Shown here one piece after another: positions 1 through 8,965 of a stretch of DNA of 64,000 nucleotides. The translations under genes and the position numbers were made by a program. A model generated the notes under the pieces. That model was not told the origin of the DNA. It made no database searches and was given only the letters and a program-made list of their open reading frames with translations. Each line of letters begins with the position of its first letter. Position 1 is the first letter of the stretch. The DNA comes from Arachidicoccus soli. Its GTDB lineage: Bacteria > Bacteroidota > Bacteroidia > Chitinophagales > Chitinophagaceae. The DNA lies in contig NZ_CP032489.1 of assembly GCF_003600625.1 (NCBI RefSeq), forward strand, positions 3,410,001-3,474,000. The letters are read 5' to 3'.

Positions 1-663
1 TGTAGCAGACGCATCTTTAAGTATGGTAAACGACTTAATATCTTCCGGGTCGTAGTTATCTAAACTTCTGCCTTGCACACCATCAATGATAATCAACGGC
101 CCACTTGGATTACTTCCAAAGGTTTGAATACCACGAATCCAAATATCGGCACTATTGCTTCCAGGCAATCCTGAACGCTGAACACCAATTAAACCGGCCA
201 CACGGCCTGCAAGCATGGTACTCATATTTGCCACAGGGTGTTGTAATTCCCTTGCATCCACTGTAGTTTGTGAACCTACTACACTTATCAGCTTTTGTTT
301 TTGACCAAAGCCAGAAATAACTACATCATTTAAACTTCCTGCCTGGGCATTCAAAGAAATGTCATAGTTTAATTGATTTTTGAATGACCAGGTATAAGAA
401 TCATAACCAATATAGCTAGCGCTTAAAGAATCTCCTTTAGTCGCTTCAATAGAGAAAGCACCTGAACCATTTGTTAAAATAGTTTTGCCAGTACTAAGAT
501 TTTTAACAGTCGCACCAGATAAAATAGCATCTAGATTGTCTCTAACCGTTCCGGTTATAACAGTTTTCTGGTTTGTATTTATTCCCTGCGCTTGTAAACC
601 CGTTAAACAAAAAATAAAACAGCAAAAAAAGCAATAAAAGAACTTTATCCTTTTTCTAAACAT
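1..663 (-). CDS. SusC/RagA-family TonB-dependent receptor, N-terminal part (cut by window edge)
   Basis: The frame is open from the ATG at 661-663 on the minus strand to the left edge, giving 221 residues. It starts with a signal peptide ending in LTGLQAQ, then a CarboxypepD_reg-like domain (TVITGTVRDN ... SASYIGYDSY), then the start of the plug domain with VVISGFGQKQ, the SusC signature stretch IIIDGVQG and ILKDASAT at the edge. SusC proteins form the outer-membrane barrel of SusCD glycan importers; the rest of the gene and its SusD partner should lie beyond position 1. A -7-like TAAGTTTG (minus strand, 846-839) lies about 180 bp upstream of the start, without a convincing -33 box. Family is certain; substrate is unknown. 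Confidence 0.9.
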   Translation of the reverse strand, partial: MFRKRIKFFYCFFCCFIFCLTGLQAQGINTNQKTVITGTVRDNLDAILSGATVKNLSTGKTILTNGSGAFSIEATKGDSLSASYIGYDSYTWSFKNQLNYDISLNAQAGSLNDVVISGFGQKQKLISVVGSQTTVDARELQHPVANMSTMLAGRVAGLIGVQRSGLPGSNSADIWIRGIQTFGSNPSGPLIIIDGVQGRSLDNYDPEDIKSFTILKDASAT

Positions 664-838
664 ATTCCCATTAATTGTATGATTTTCAATCATTTTTGGA
701 AAGTTTAAATTTGTTAAATAATTTTTTCAAAAAAACGTTTTTGCAATTTAGAGAAAGTCTGTAAAATAATTGTTTATACCCATATTAAGTTTAGGCTACT
801 CCTTTCCATTGCTTGTGAATGTTTGTTAAAACCTAATG

Positions 839-846
839 CAAACTTA
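839..846 (-). promoter_or_regulatory. Possible -7 promoter element for the left-edge susC
   Basis: Minus-strand TAAGTTTG matches the Bacteroidota -7 consensus TAnnTTTG. No TTTG is found at the expected 19-21 bp upstream, so this is a weak call. The rest of 664-941 is AT-rich and shows no open frame. Confidence 0.25.
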
Positions 847-941
847 TTTAACATTTAATCAACTTATTGCCAACAAAACACAAACAAAATGTTAACACAT
901 ATTTAATAGATAAGTTAAATTCATTATGGGCTGAGCCCGGT

Positions 942-1150
942 TTAAGCGACGATTAATTTGGGTTTGTTTTGTTGAATGTTGAGAGTTGGATTAGTTTCTT
1001 CATTATCCTTTTTGATAGCAGGTCTGAAGAAGGAGTGCAATAAAATAGCATTAATAATCTTTAAAATAAATCCTTCAAGGGATCAGTGCCTGATATGCTC
1101 CACTTGCCAGATATCTTCAATTCATCGTTGACGGTTTCAGTGAATCTTTA
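942..1150 (-). pseudogene. C-terminal remnant of an IS982-family transposase
   Basis: Reading the minus strand, about 1145-1120 gives FTETVNDELK, followed after a frame change by WQVEHIRH, a stop, then EGFILKIINAILLHSFF and a tail PKLIVA ending in TAA at 944-942. This follows the usual C-terminus of IS982-type DDE transposases (IET-DQLKNISQ-EHTRHRS-F--N--A---). At least one frameshift and one in-frame stop are present and the N-terminal two thirds are absent, so it is dead. No clear terminal inverted repeats were found. The family assignment rests on recalled family motifs. Confidence 0.6.
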
Positions 1151-1665
1151 AACTTTTTATTACAGTTCGAAGGAAATCATCTAAATTAAGTATTTCACTT
1201 AATTTAGGTTTAAGTTGAAAAAAAGGATGTAGTTAATTGATTATAAATCTAATATTTCTTCAAAAAAATGCATCCAGATATTGCCAATTGCCATCTTATT
1301 AGTATCCCAATAGAATAATTATCTTTATTCTTATAATTATTAAATAAGGCTGAATCATTAATTGCAGAATAAGCCAAAAGATTATTGGCGAAAAAAAATT
1401 GTTTCTATCGATGCAGAAAAGCTAAAATAGCACCCCCAAAAACTTAATAATAAGGAAAAATCCTAAATTTATTATTTCCAAAATACTTACGCTTATCTAT
1501 ATTATTATTAATTAAATTAATAATAAAAATCCATTCAATAAATTCCATCACCTATTAATCAAATCCATTAACTTGTTAATAGATATTTAATGATGAATAT
1601 AAAATTCAAATTGGTAAGTATCTTTCAAGAGAAATTCAACGCAATTGAAACACTGGAAGTCCATA
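1151..1665. other. Gene-free AT-rich stretch upstream of the histidine kinase
   Basis: About 500 bp with no credible open frame, no strong hairpin and no exact TAnnTTTG promoter match on the plus strand. It presumably contains the leader of the kinase gene; part may be further debris of the neighbouring transposase remnant. Confidence 0.4.
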
Positions 1666-3078
1666 ATGATCTATAGAGTAATCGCAATAATAAGTTTTTT
1701 AATACTTCTTATTGTTCAATACTTTTTAATATTCAATACTTATAACTTAAAAAATGAACGTTATTTTATTGCTGCAAGGGATATATTAAATGATGCCTAT
1801 ACACGCAGTGTTACTAATGATAAGGTTTACCCCGGTGCGCAAAAGATTATTGATAAGTATATTTATAATAACATCTCAAATCTTAATGCTTTATCTGCCC
1901 AATCGTCAAAGAAATTTGAAGACTTAGGGAATAAGGTCTGCGATTCTATATTTACACAATTGCGTCTAAATAGCAATATGGATAGTTTGTTCACGCAAAT
2001 TATCCAACAGAACAAATTGGGAAATGATTTACAATATTCTCTAATCGTAACATATCTGGGGCTTAATTTTTCAGGGAATAATTATATAACTATTTTCTCG
2101 CCAAATAATAAAAATCCTTACCTAACCCAAAAAATTCAAACTGCTTTTGGTGTTAAGATTGATGGCAAATTGAAAAATATAAATGCCCAGAACCTCACTA
2201 CCTCTTTATATGTCAGCTCGCCTGCAAATAACAGTTATAAAATTGGTTTTGCGTTCTTCGTAGACACGCCACATAGATATATTGCCGTTTTTAAACAAAT
2301 GTTGCCTATGCTCTTTTTATCAGTATTTTCCATTCTATTGGTCATTTTAATTTACTTTTTTACATTTAAAAACTGGTTAAAACAAAAGAAGCTGGCTGAT
2401 ATGCATTCCGATTTCGTGAATAGTATTACGCACGAATTTCATACGCCACTAGCAACGATTATGATAGCCAATAAAAATTTGCAAACAGAGAAAATAATTG
2501 CACATAGAGAAAATATTTTACCCTTAACAAAAATAATAGAAAGGCAATCTCAAAGATTGAAAACATTGTTTGCACGAGTCCTAGATATTACGACTATGAA
2601 CCAATTTACACTTAATAAAAAAGAAGTGCTAATTGGAGACTTACTCGATGAGATTTTGTTGGACTATAGATTAATGGTTTCTGAGACAAATATTGAATTT
2701 GTATTTAGTAAAAATGATAACCATACAAAAATTCTATTAGATCGGTTTTGGTTTACCACTATGTTATTCAACATTTTTGAAAATGGTATTAAATATAATA
2801 ACAGTTCCATTAAAAAAATAGAAGTCAACCTATCTGACCATAAAGACATAACTGAAATCAGAGTGAAAGACAATGGTGTGGGAATGCCTAATGATACGAT
2901 TAAACATATCTTTGAAAAATTTTACCGTGAAACTAACCCTCAAGTAAAAGACGCTAATGGCTTAGGTCTTGGCCTTTTCTATACAAGACAAGGCATTCAT
3001 GCTCATGGCTGGAGACTAAAAGTCGAGAGTAAAGAGAAGGAAGGTTCTACGTTTATAATTATCATTCCAAAAGGATAA
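1666..3078 (+). CDS. Membrane sensor histidine kinase
   Basis: A 470-residue kinase of the classical two-transmembrane layout: TM1 at about residues 3-21, a periplasmic sensor region of about 180 residues without a recognised domain, TM2 near residue 215-233, then HisKA with the H-box ITHEFHTPLATI (phospho-acceptor His256) and a HATPase domain with N-box NIFENGIKYN, G1 box DNGVGMP and G2 box GLGLGLFY. The frame is open from a TTG at 1645, but the ATG at 1666 has GGAAG just upstream and keeps TM1 intact, so I prefer it. The partner response regulator starts 4 bp after the stop. Being next to a GH92 mannosidase and Sus genes, it may sense a glycan-related or envelope signal; this is inference. 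Confidence 0.9.
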   Translation: MIYRVIAIISFLILLIVQYFLIFNTYNLKNERYFIAARDILNDAYTRSVTNDKVYPGAQKIIDKYIYNNISNLNALSAQSSKKFEDLGNKVCDSIFTQLRLNSNMDSLFTQIIQQNKLGNDLQYSLIVTYLGLNFSGNNYITIFSPNNKNPYLTQKIQTAFGVKIDGKLKNINAQNLTTSLYVSSPANNSYKIGFAFFVDTPHRYIAVFKQMLPMLFLSVFSILLVILIYFFTFKNWLKQKKLADMHSDFVNSITHEFHTPLATIMIANKNLQTEKIIAHRENILPLTKIIERQSQRLKTLFARVLDITTMNQFTLNKKEVLIGDLLDEILLDYRLMVSETNIEFVFSKNDNHTKILLDRFWFTTMLFNIFENGIKYNNSSIKKIEVNLSDHKDITEIRVKDNGVGMPNDTIKHIFEKFYRETNPQVKDANGLGLGLFYTRQGIHAHGWRLKVESKEKEGSTFIIIIPKG

Positions 3079-3082
3079 TTAA

Positions 3083-3814
3083 ATGCAAACAATAAATAAC
3101 AGGATGAAAAATAAAATATTATTTATAGAAGACCAAGAAGACCTGGGAAATGTCGTAAAACAGTATTTAGAAATTTCCGGTTTTGATGTAACCTGGTGCA
3201 CCAATGGTTCAAAAGCGCTTAAAACTTTTACCGCAAATGCAAATAGTTTTGATTTATTAATAATAGATATTCAATTGCCCGGAATGAACGGCTTTGAAAT
3301 TGCAGAACTTATCGCTAAAGAAAAAGAAAATATTCCATTTCTATTTCTTACTGCAAGAAACGAAAAAAAAGATCGCCTACATGGCTTGAAGATAGGTGCT
3401 GATGATTACATAACGAAACCTTTTGACATAGATGAGCTAGTACTCCGGATAAAAAATATTATCAAAAGGAACAGTCATCACATAACTCCCGAAAAAGAAA
3501 TACCCACAGCCGATATTCAGATTGGAGACATTATATTACACAAAGAATTGTTGAAACTTTCTATTAAGAATGCTACCCCCATTTCCCTCACTTTAAGAGA
3601 AGCAGAACTGCTGGAATTTCTATGGAAAAATCAAAACCGCGTTTTAAAACGTGAGGAAATCTTATTACAGCTCTGGGGAGAAAACGATTATTTCCTCGGC
3701 CGAAGTCTAGATGTTTTTATTTCAAGATTAAGGAAATTGCTACACACATCTAAATCAGTAAGTATCGACAATGTGTATGGCATTGGCTTCATTTTCAATG
3801 TAAAAAAGATTTAA
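3083..3814 (+). CDS. OmpR/PhoB-family response regulator
   Basis: A 243-residue protein with an N-terminal receiver domain (acidic pair ED near residue 16, phospho-acceptor Asp62 in LLIIDIQLPGMNG, conserved Lys in YITKPFD) and a C-terminal winged-helix domain typical of the OmpR class (SLTLREAELLEFLW ... LDVFISRLRKLL). It is cotranscribed with the kinase, 4 bp after its stop. The start at 3083 is preferred over the ATG at 3104 because AAAGG lies at a good distance within the end of the kinase gene, while 3104 has no usable site. It likely binds promoters nearby such as that of the mannosidase, but no direct repeat operator could be defined. Confidence 0.93.
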   Translation: MQTINNRMKNKILFIEDQEDLGNVVKQYLEISGFDVTWCTNGSKALKTFTANANSFDLLIIDIQLPGMNGFEIAELIAKEKENIPFLFLTARNEKKDRLHGLKIGADDYITKPFDIDELVLRIKNIIKRNSHHITPEKEIPTADIQIGDIILHKELLKLSIKNATPISLTLREAELLEFLWKNQNRVLKREEILLQLWGENDYFLGRSLDVFISRLRKLLHTSKSVSIDNVYGIGFIFNVKKI

Positions 3815-3839
3815 ACTCTTTTCTAATAGAAAGGGGTTT
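3813..3839 (+). terminator. Hairpin at the end of the two-component operon
   Basis: Twelve-base arms 3813-3824 and 3828-3839 pair completely in plus-strand RNA with two G-U pairs and a 3-base loop. The following U-run is short, so it may be a weak terminator. The sequence TACGTTTG at 3839-3846 also fits a -7 box for the downstream mannosidase. Confidence 0.45.
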
Positions 3840-3941
3840 ACGTTTGGCCATCTCATTAACTATTTATTTAAAATTCATTAATACTAATATTAATAAAAAC
3901 TAAATAAGATTGTACATTATTTTCAATGCAAATAACATTTT

Positions 3942-6212
3942 ATGACAAAGAAGGCTTTTACACTAATAGCAAGTTTCCTAATATCTTACTTAGGCGCAAA
4001 TGCGCAATCATCTGCAAATTTAGTTCAGTATATCAATCCGTTTATCGGGACAGGAGCTGTAGATGCATCCAGTCTTTCAGGTAGTAATTTTCCTGGTGCA
4101 ACCACCCCTTTTGGTCTTGTTCAACTAAGCCCCGACACTCAAGATAACCCAGATAACCCAGCCTCAGGATATGATTATAATGACAAAACGATTGTTGGAT
4201 TTAGTCATACGCATCTCAGCGGAACTGGTGTTGCCGATTTATTTGATATATTATTTATGCCTACAACAGGTAAAATATATACAACACCAGGTACTTCCGA
4301 AAACCCGGAAACAGGCTATAGATCTAGATTCTCACATAGTCAAGAATCAGCTAAAGCAGGTTATTATCAAGTAAAATTATTAGATTACAATATCAATGCC
4401 GAGCTTACAGCAACCGAGCACGCTGGCTTCCATCGTTATACTTTCCCACAAGGGAGCGATGCACATGTTATTATTGATTTAAACCATTCACTTAACAAAA
4501 AAAGAAGCTATTGGTCTTGTAGAATTATTGACGCACAAATAAGACAAGTAAATGACCGAACCATTGAAGGTTTTCGAATCATTACTGGCTGGGCACAATT
4601 AAGAAAAGTATATTTCTATGCAGAATTCTCTAAACCTATTACTTCCAATGAAATGGTAAGTGGCAATCATATATATAACAATAACACTATTGTAAATGGT
4701 ACTAATATACGTGCTGCCTTAAACTTCGATACAAAAGATGCAACCCCTTTACTTATAAAAGTTGGTCTATCTGAAAACAGCATTGCGAATGCAAAGGAAA
4801 ATTTGAATGCAGAAATATCTAATTGGAATTTTGATGGAATTGTAAAAGAAGCACAAGCAAAATGGGAAAAAGAATTAGATAAAATAAAGATTGAGGGAAC
4901 TACAGAACAAAAGCAAATTTTTTATACAGGATTATATCACGCATTTACGCAGCCCAATAATTTGGCAGATGTCAATGGTGACTACATGGGTGCAGATTAT
5001 GCGCTTCACAAGGCAAAAGATAAAACAGACTATTCTACCTTTTCTCTTTGGGATACTTATCGGGCCGCTAATCCACTATACACACTTATTCAACCAAAAA
5101 GAACAGCCGGGTTTATTCGCAGTATGATGCGGCAATATGAAACCTATGGATACCTCCCTATTTGGCAGTTATGGGGTGAAGAGAATTATTGTATGATTGG
5201 TAATCATGCCATCCCTGTAATTGTAGATGCGGCGCTTAAGGGCATTAAAGGATTTGATATAAATGAAGCATACGAAGCCATCAAAGCTTCTTCCACAGTT
5301 AGCCACCCTGGTTCCCCCTTTGATGTGTGGACAAAGTATCACTATATGCCGGAAGATCTGCAATCACAATCTGTATCCATCACGTTGGAAATGAGTTTTG
5401 ATGATTGGTGCGTAGCCCAATTGGCCAAAAAATTGGGGAAAACCGCTGATTATAATGAGTTTATGCAGCGATCAAATAATTATAAAAACCTGTTTGATAA
5501 AAGTACCGGATTTTTCAGAGCCAAAGATGCGAATGGGAAATGGGTTTCTCCTTTTAATCCATTAGATTATGGAGGGAATGGTGGCAATCCATATACTGAG
5601 GGAAATGCATGGCAATATCTTTGGTATGTACCACAAAATGTACCGGAGTTAATTAATTTATTAGGCGGTAAAGCAGCATTTGCAAATAAACTGGATAGCT
5701 TCTTCACCATTAAAGATCTGCCCAAAGAGGTTAATGGGAATGCTTCTGGATTTATTGGTCAATATGCACATGGTAACGAACCTAGTCACCACATCACTTA
5801 TTTATATAATGATGCTGGTCAACCATGGAAAACACAATACTATGTCGCAGATGTTTTAAATACTTTGTATAATAATTCTTCATCCGGTTATTCAGGCAAT
5901 GAAGATTGCGGGCAAATGTCTGCTTGGTATATCTTCAGTTCAATGGGATTTTATCCGGTAAACCCTGCAAGTGGCATTTACGAAATTGGTTCGCCTATTT
6001 TAAAGAAAGCCAGCATTCAATTAGCAAGTGGAAAAACTTTTACAGTAAATACAAAAAATGCAAGCGAAGTGAATGTATATATTCAGACTGTAACTTTAAA
6101 TGGCAAACCTTACAACAAGACATTTATTACACAAAAAGATATTGATAATGGCGGCACATTGAATTTTGTAATGGGCGCTCAACCCAATAAAAGATGGGGA
6201 GTTGCTCAATAA
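3942..6212 (+). CDS. GH92-family alpha-mannosidase, secreted
   Basis: A 756-residue enzyme with a signal peptide ending LGANAQ and the complete GH92 fold: an N-terminal beta-sandwich that opens with YINPFIGTG and GSNFPGATTPFGLVQLSP, then the (alpha/alpha)6 catalytic domain with WDTYRAANPLYTL, HGNEPSHHITYLY and the family signature GNEDCGQMSAWY(I)FSSMGFYP. GH92 enzymes are calcium-dependent exo-alpha-mannosidases acting on N-glycans or yeast mannan with inversion; the HGNEPSHH and NEDCGQMSAW segments carry the metal-binding and catalytic acidic residues. Length matches the family. It is probably periplasmic or surface-exposed and may process glycans brought in by the neighbouring Sus system. 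A hairpin terminator lies 36 bp downstream. Exact linkage specificity cannot be read from the sequence. Confidence 0.95.
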   Translation: MTKKAFTLIASFLISYLGANAQSSANLVQYINPFIGTGAVDASSLSGSNFPGATTPFGLVQLSPDTQDNPDNPASGYDYNDKTIVGFSHTHLSGTGVADLFDILFMPTTGKIYTTPGTSENPETGYRSRFSHSQESAKAGYYQVKLLDYNINAELTATEHAGFHRYTFPQGSDAHVIIDLNHSLNKKRSYWSCRIIDAQIRQVNDRTIEGFRIITGWAQLRKVYFYAEFSKPITSNEMVSGNHIYNNNTIVNGTNIRAALNFDTKDATPLLIKVGLSENSIANAKENLNAEISNWNFDGIVKEAQAKWEKELDKIKIEGTTEQKQIFYTGLYHAFTQPNNLADVNGDYMGADYALHKAKDKTDYSTFSLWDTYRAANPLYTLIQPKRTAGFIRSMMRQYETYGYLPIWQLWGEENYCMIGNHAIPVIVDAALKGIKGFDINEAYEAIKASSTVSHPGSPFDVWTKYHYMPEDLQSQSVSITLEMSFDDWCVAQLAKKLGKTADYNEFMQRSNNYKNLFDKSTGFFRAKDANGKWVSPFNPLDYGGNGGNPYTEGNAWQYLWYVPQNVPELINLLGGKAAFANKLDSFFTIKDLPKEVNGNASGFIGQYAHGNEPSHHITYLYNDAGQPWKTQYYVADVLNTLYNNSSSGYSGNEDCGQMSAWYIFSSMGFYPVNPASGIYEIGSPILKKASIQLASGKTFTVNTKNASEVNVYIQTVTLNGKPYNKTFITQKDIDNGGTLNFVMGAQPNKRWGVAQ

Positions 6213-6247
6213 ATCAGGGAAATAAAAGTAAATATTGTTTTTATTTC

Positions 6248-6291
6248 TATATATAAGGCTGCAATAAATCTTTATTGCAGCCTTATATATA
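6248..6291. terminator. Strong bidirectional terminator between convergent genes
   Basis: Arms 6248-6268 and 6271-6291 are perfect 21-bp inverted repeats with a 2-base spacer, containing AAGGCTGCAATAAA and its complement. It lies between the convergent GH92 gene and the DUF4397-type lipoprotein gene and can serve both. Confidence 0.85.
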
Positions 6292-6306
6292 ATCCTGCGA
6301 TACATG

Positions 6307-7179
6307 TTAATGAATGTAGGTAAAAATAGATTTAGCCTTTGACCCTGAAGTCACGTTAAAATCACCTTTATAAATAAAAGTAAATGCTCTTCCAATTGGA
6401 GTAATATTGGTTCCAGTAACACTTTTGTCAATAACTATTTTTGACAAAATTGTTCGTTGCGAAATTGTAGGATTTACTTTGGTTCCGGCCGGCAAAGACC
6501 GCATCACATACATCGTATCTCCCATTGAATAGTTATATCCAATTGCAACAAAATTCGTGATGCTATCTGGTCGAATATTGGAATAAAGTGCACTATTTCT
6601 TTGATAAGAATATAAATCCACTTTACCTGTATCATTTAAAACTAAATCTGCAAACCTTATCGTAATATAACCAGTAGTTTGAATATTTGATGGGATTACA
6701 CTATTGTCAGCATAATTGTCTCTCACGAAAATCTTAGAGGAATCTTTCATGCCTTTCATGATTGAATCTGTAATTAAAAGGGAATACCTGCCGCCTCCGA
6801 TCATATTTTCATTCAGAGTCACATAAACTACAGAATCTGGTTTGTTTACCCCGACGGCTAATTGAATTTTATTATTCCCCGCTTCTACCATTGCATAAGT
6901 AGTAGTATAAGTAGCCGTAGAAGGATTAACCGCATAAGGATACATAACATTGTACGAAAGGGAATATCCGTTTATTTTTTTCCCATTAACCAATATATTA
7001 AAAGTATCTTTTCCATTTACTATGGACGCAAAATTTGGTGATACATCTATAATTTTTAGATAGGCATGTACGTTGTCTAGCGTACCGGAGCTGGGTGCAC
7101 CTCTTGAAAAATCTTTCTTACAAGAAAGATAAAACACAGAAAAAATTGCTATTACTATTGGATAATATGCTCTTCTCAT
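6307..7179 (-). CDS. DUF4397-type lipoprotein of the Sus operon
   Basis: A 290-residue lipoprotein: hydrophobic signal with lipobox FYLSC (Cys20) followed by KKD, then two beta-sandwich-like segments starting LKIIDVSPN and YITIRFADLVLND, the pattern of DUF4397 proteins that often accompany SusCD pairs in Bacteroidota. The role is unknown; a glycan-binding or scaffold function on the cell surface (SusE/F-like position) is inference from being the third gene after susC and susD, 53 bp downstream of susD. It is the last gene of the operon and is followed by a strong terminator. Confidence 0.7.
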   Translation of the reverse strand: MRRAYYPIVIAIFSVFYLSCKKDFSRGAPSSGTLDNVHAYLKIIDVSPNFASIVNGKDTFNILVNGKKINGYSLSYNVMYPYAVNPSTATYTTTYAMVEAGNNKIQLAVGVNKPDSVVYVTLNENMIGGGRYSLLITDSIMKGMKDSSKIFVRDNYADNSVIPSNIQTTGYITIRFADLVLNDTGKVDLYSYQRNSALYSNIRPDSITNFVAIGYNYSMGDTMYVMRSLPAGTKVNPTISQRTILSKIVIDKSVTGTNITPIGRAFTFIYKGDFNVTSGSKAKSIFTYIH

Positions 7180-7232
7180 TTTCGTTTTTTTTATTTCAGC
7201 AAATAATGCTCATTGCTAGTTCGTTTATGATT

Positions 7233-8891
7233 TTATTGGGCAAACCAAGTCTTTAAAGTGTGATAATTGGGAACAGGACTTACTCCGCTCACTGCACCAA
7301 TAAGCCTCAATGAAGGAATATCATAAATATATTCCGAATTATACCTTGGTCTTACTCTATATACATATGCACCTCCATTATCCGGATATAGTGTTCCACC
7401 TGCAGGTACAAAACCAACATATACTTGTTTTCCCGTAGCCGGATCATTATCCGTATAATGAAAACGTCTCATATCGACCCAAGTTTCTGTAACCCCCCAG
7501 CCATAAAGTGCAATATATTTCTGTAACATTATTTGTGTGAGCGTCAGATTACTTTCAGAGGTTGGTACTACAGAAGAATTTGCCATATAGCTTGCTTTAC
7601 TTGCAGGCGTAATCTGTTTGTTAATTGGAACATTATATGGATAACTTGTTGACAGCATATCAAAGTCGAGGCTAATTGCATTTTTATAAGCAGCCAATGC
7701 CGTCGTTTTATCTCCTTTTCTAAAAGCAGCTTCCGCTTTTAAAAATTGCATTTCGCTAGCTGTCATAATCGGGAATTGAGCAGAATCTCTATATATGTAT
7801 CTGCCCAGTTCTGTTGAAGGTGCTGCACCGGAAGTCCCAGAATTGCCCCAGAAATTTTGAGGAATAAATGTACTCGAGCCTAAAGAAGATAAAGGGCTAA
7901 CCCCAGGTGTGACACCCTTAAATGAACTATCTGCATTCTCACGTAGTATATACCAAGCTCTTGGGTCAAAAACGCCAGTAAATGCACCCGAATTCAGCCC
8001 TGACATCAAATCGGCAACATAGGAACTTTGAAGCAATGATCCAATATTTCCCCTTCGCTTTCCAAAATAGTTATTATGCCCTGAAGTCGCATCCCCAATA
8101 AACTTCAAAGTTGCATTATCTGCATTCGTTTGCATTGAAAGATTTGCATATTTAATTACAGAGTCTGCATTATAGCTCGATTTATTACTTATATAAGCAT
8201 ATGAACGTGCTAGTATTCCATAAATAAATTTTTTCCAAATATCTAAGTTTCCATTATTAAAATATGCATCACTATTCGCAAATTCTGTTGGATTTACATT
8301 CCCGTCTGTACGATTCAAAAAGGCAAGAGCTCTAAAACAAGTTGTCCTTACTGTATCATACACCTCCTCTTGGTCTTGATAAGTAAATTGTTGCAAACTC
8401 GTATTAAAGGCTTCTCTTAAAATAGCAATATTATATTCATCCGTAAGTTCCAACCATCCCCAGGCCCTTAAAGCGGTTGCCGCTCCTACGAAATCCCATT
8501 TTTGTTGCTCTGTTCCCCATTGAATTACTTTATTTAGGTTTTGTCCCTGCCCATAATAAAACATCGCCCATATTTGACCTACAACATCACTAGACCCAAT
8601 AGTTCCTCCCATCTCATCAAATTGTGTTCCGCCATTTTGTGAAGTGGTTACAGCATAATTATTCCAATATTGAATATAACGCCCCGTATAAACAATATCT
8701 CCACCCATACCATAAGAAGATCCAGATGCAGAAGAGCTGCCGAGCATCGCACCAATCAAGCTTGGAAAAATTTGTTCTATAGGAACTTCAACTGGCGCAT
8801 TAGGATTAGCGTATAATTCTTCTAATTTTTTGGAGCATCCCAATAAAGAGGCAAAAGCAACTAATAGATATATTAATTTATATTTTTTCAT
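7233..8891 (-). CDS. SusD/RagB-family nutrient-binding lipoprotein
   Basis: A 552-residue SusD-like protein (SusD-like_2 type) with lipobox SLLGC (Cys19). The fold is recognisable from the N-terminal ELYANPNAP, the helix pair around AATALRAWGWLELTDEYN, and the C-terminal TPR-like segment FLKAEAAFRKGD followed by a helix with ETWVDMRRFHY. SusD proteins sit on the outer face as a lid over the SusC barrel and bind the ligand. It lies 74 bp downstream of the susC gene and upstream of a DUF4397-type lipoprotein, so the three form one operon. With a GH92 enzyme next door a mannose-containing glycan is a plausible ligand, but this is not shown. Confidence 0.93.
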   Translation of the reverse strand: MKKYKLIYLLVAFASLLGCSKKLEELYANPNAPVEVPIEQIFPSLIGAMLGSSSASGSSYGMGGDIVYTGRYIQYWNNYAVTTSQNGGTQFDEMGGTIGSSDVVGQIWAMFYYGQGQNLNKVIQWGTEQQKWDFVGAATALRAWGWLELTDEYNIAILREAFNTSLQQFTYQDQEEVYDTVRTTCFRALAFLNRTDGNVNPTEFANSDAYFNNGNLDIWKKFIYGILARSYAYISNKSSYNADSVIKYANLSMQTNADNATLKFIGDATSGHNNYFGKRRGNIGSLLQSSYVADLMSGLNSGAFTGVFDPRAWYILRENADSSFKGVTPGVSPLSSLGSSTFIPQNFWGNSGTSGAAPSTELGRYIYRDSAQFPIMTASEMQFLKAEAAFRKGDKTTALAAYKNAISLDFDMLSTSYPYNVPINKQITPASKASYMANSSVVPTSESNLTLTQIMLQKYIALYGWGVTETWVDMRRFHYTDNDPATGKQVYVGFVPAGGTLYPDNGGAYVYRVRPRYNSEYIYDIPSLRLIGAVSGVSPVPNYHTLKTWFAQ

Positions 8892-8965
8892 CTGTCATTA
8901 TTTTTAAACAATTGAGGTTTTACCTTGAAGCTTATAAGGAGTTTAAAATCTATCATTCAACTCTG

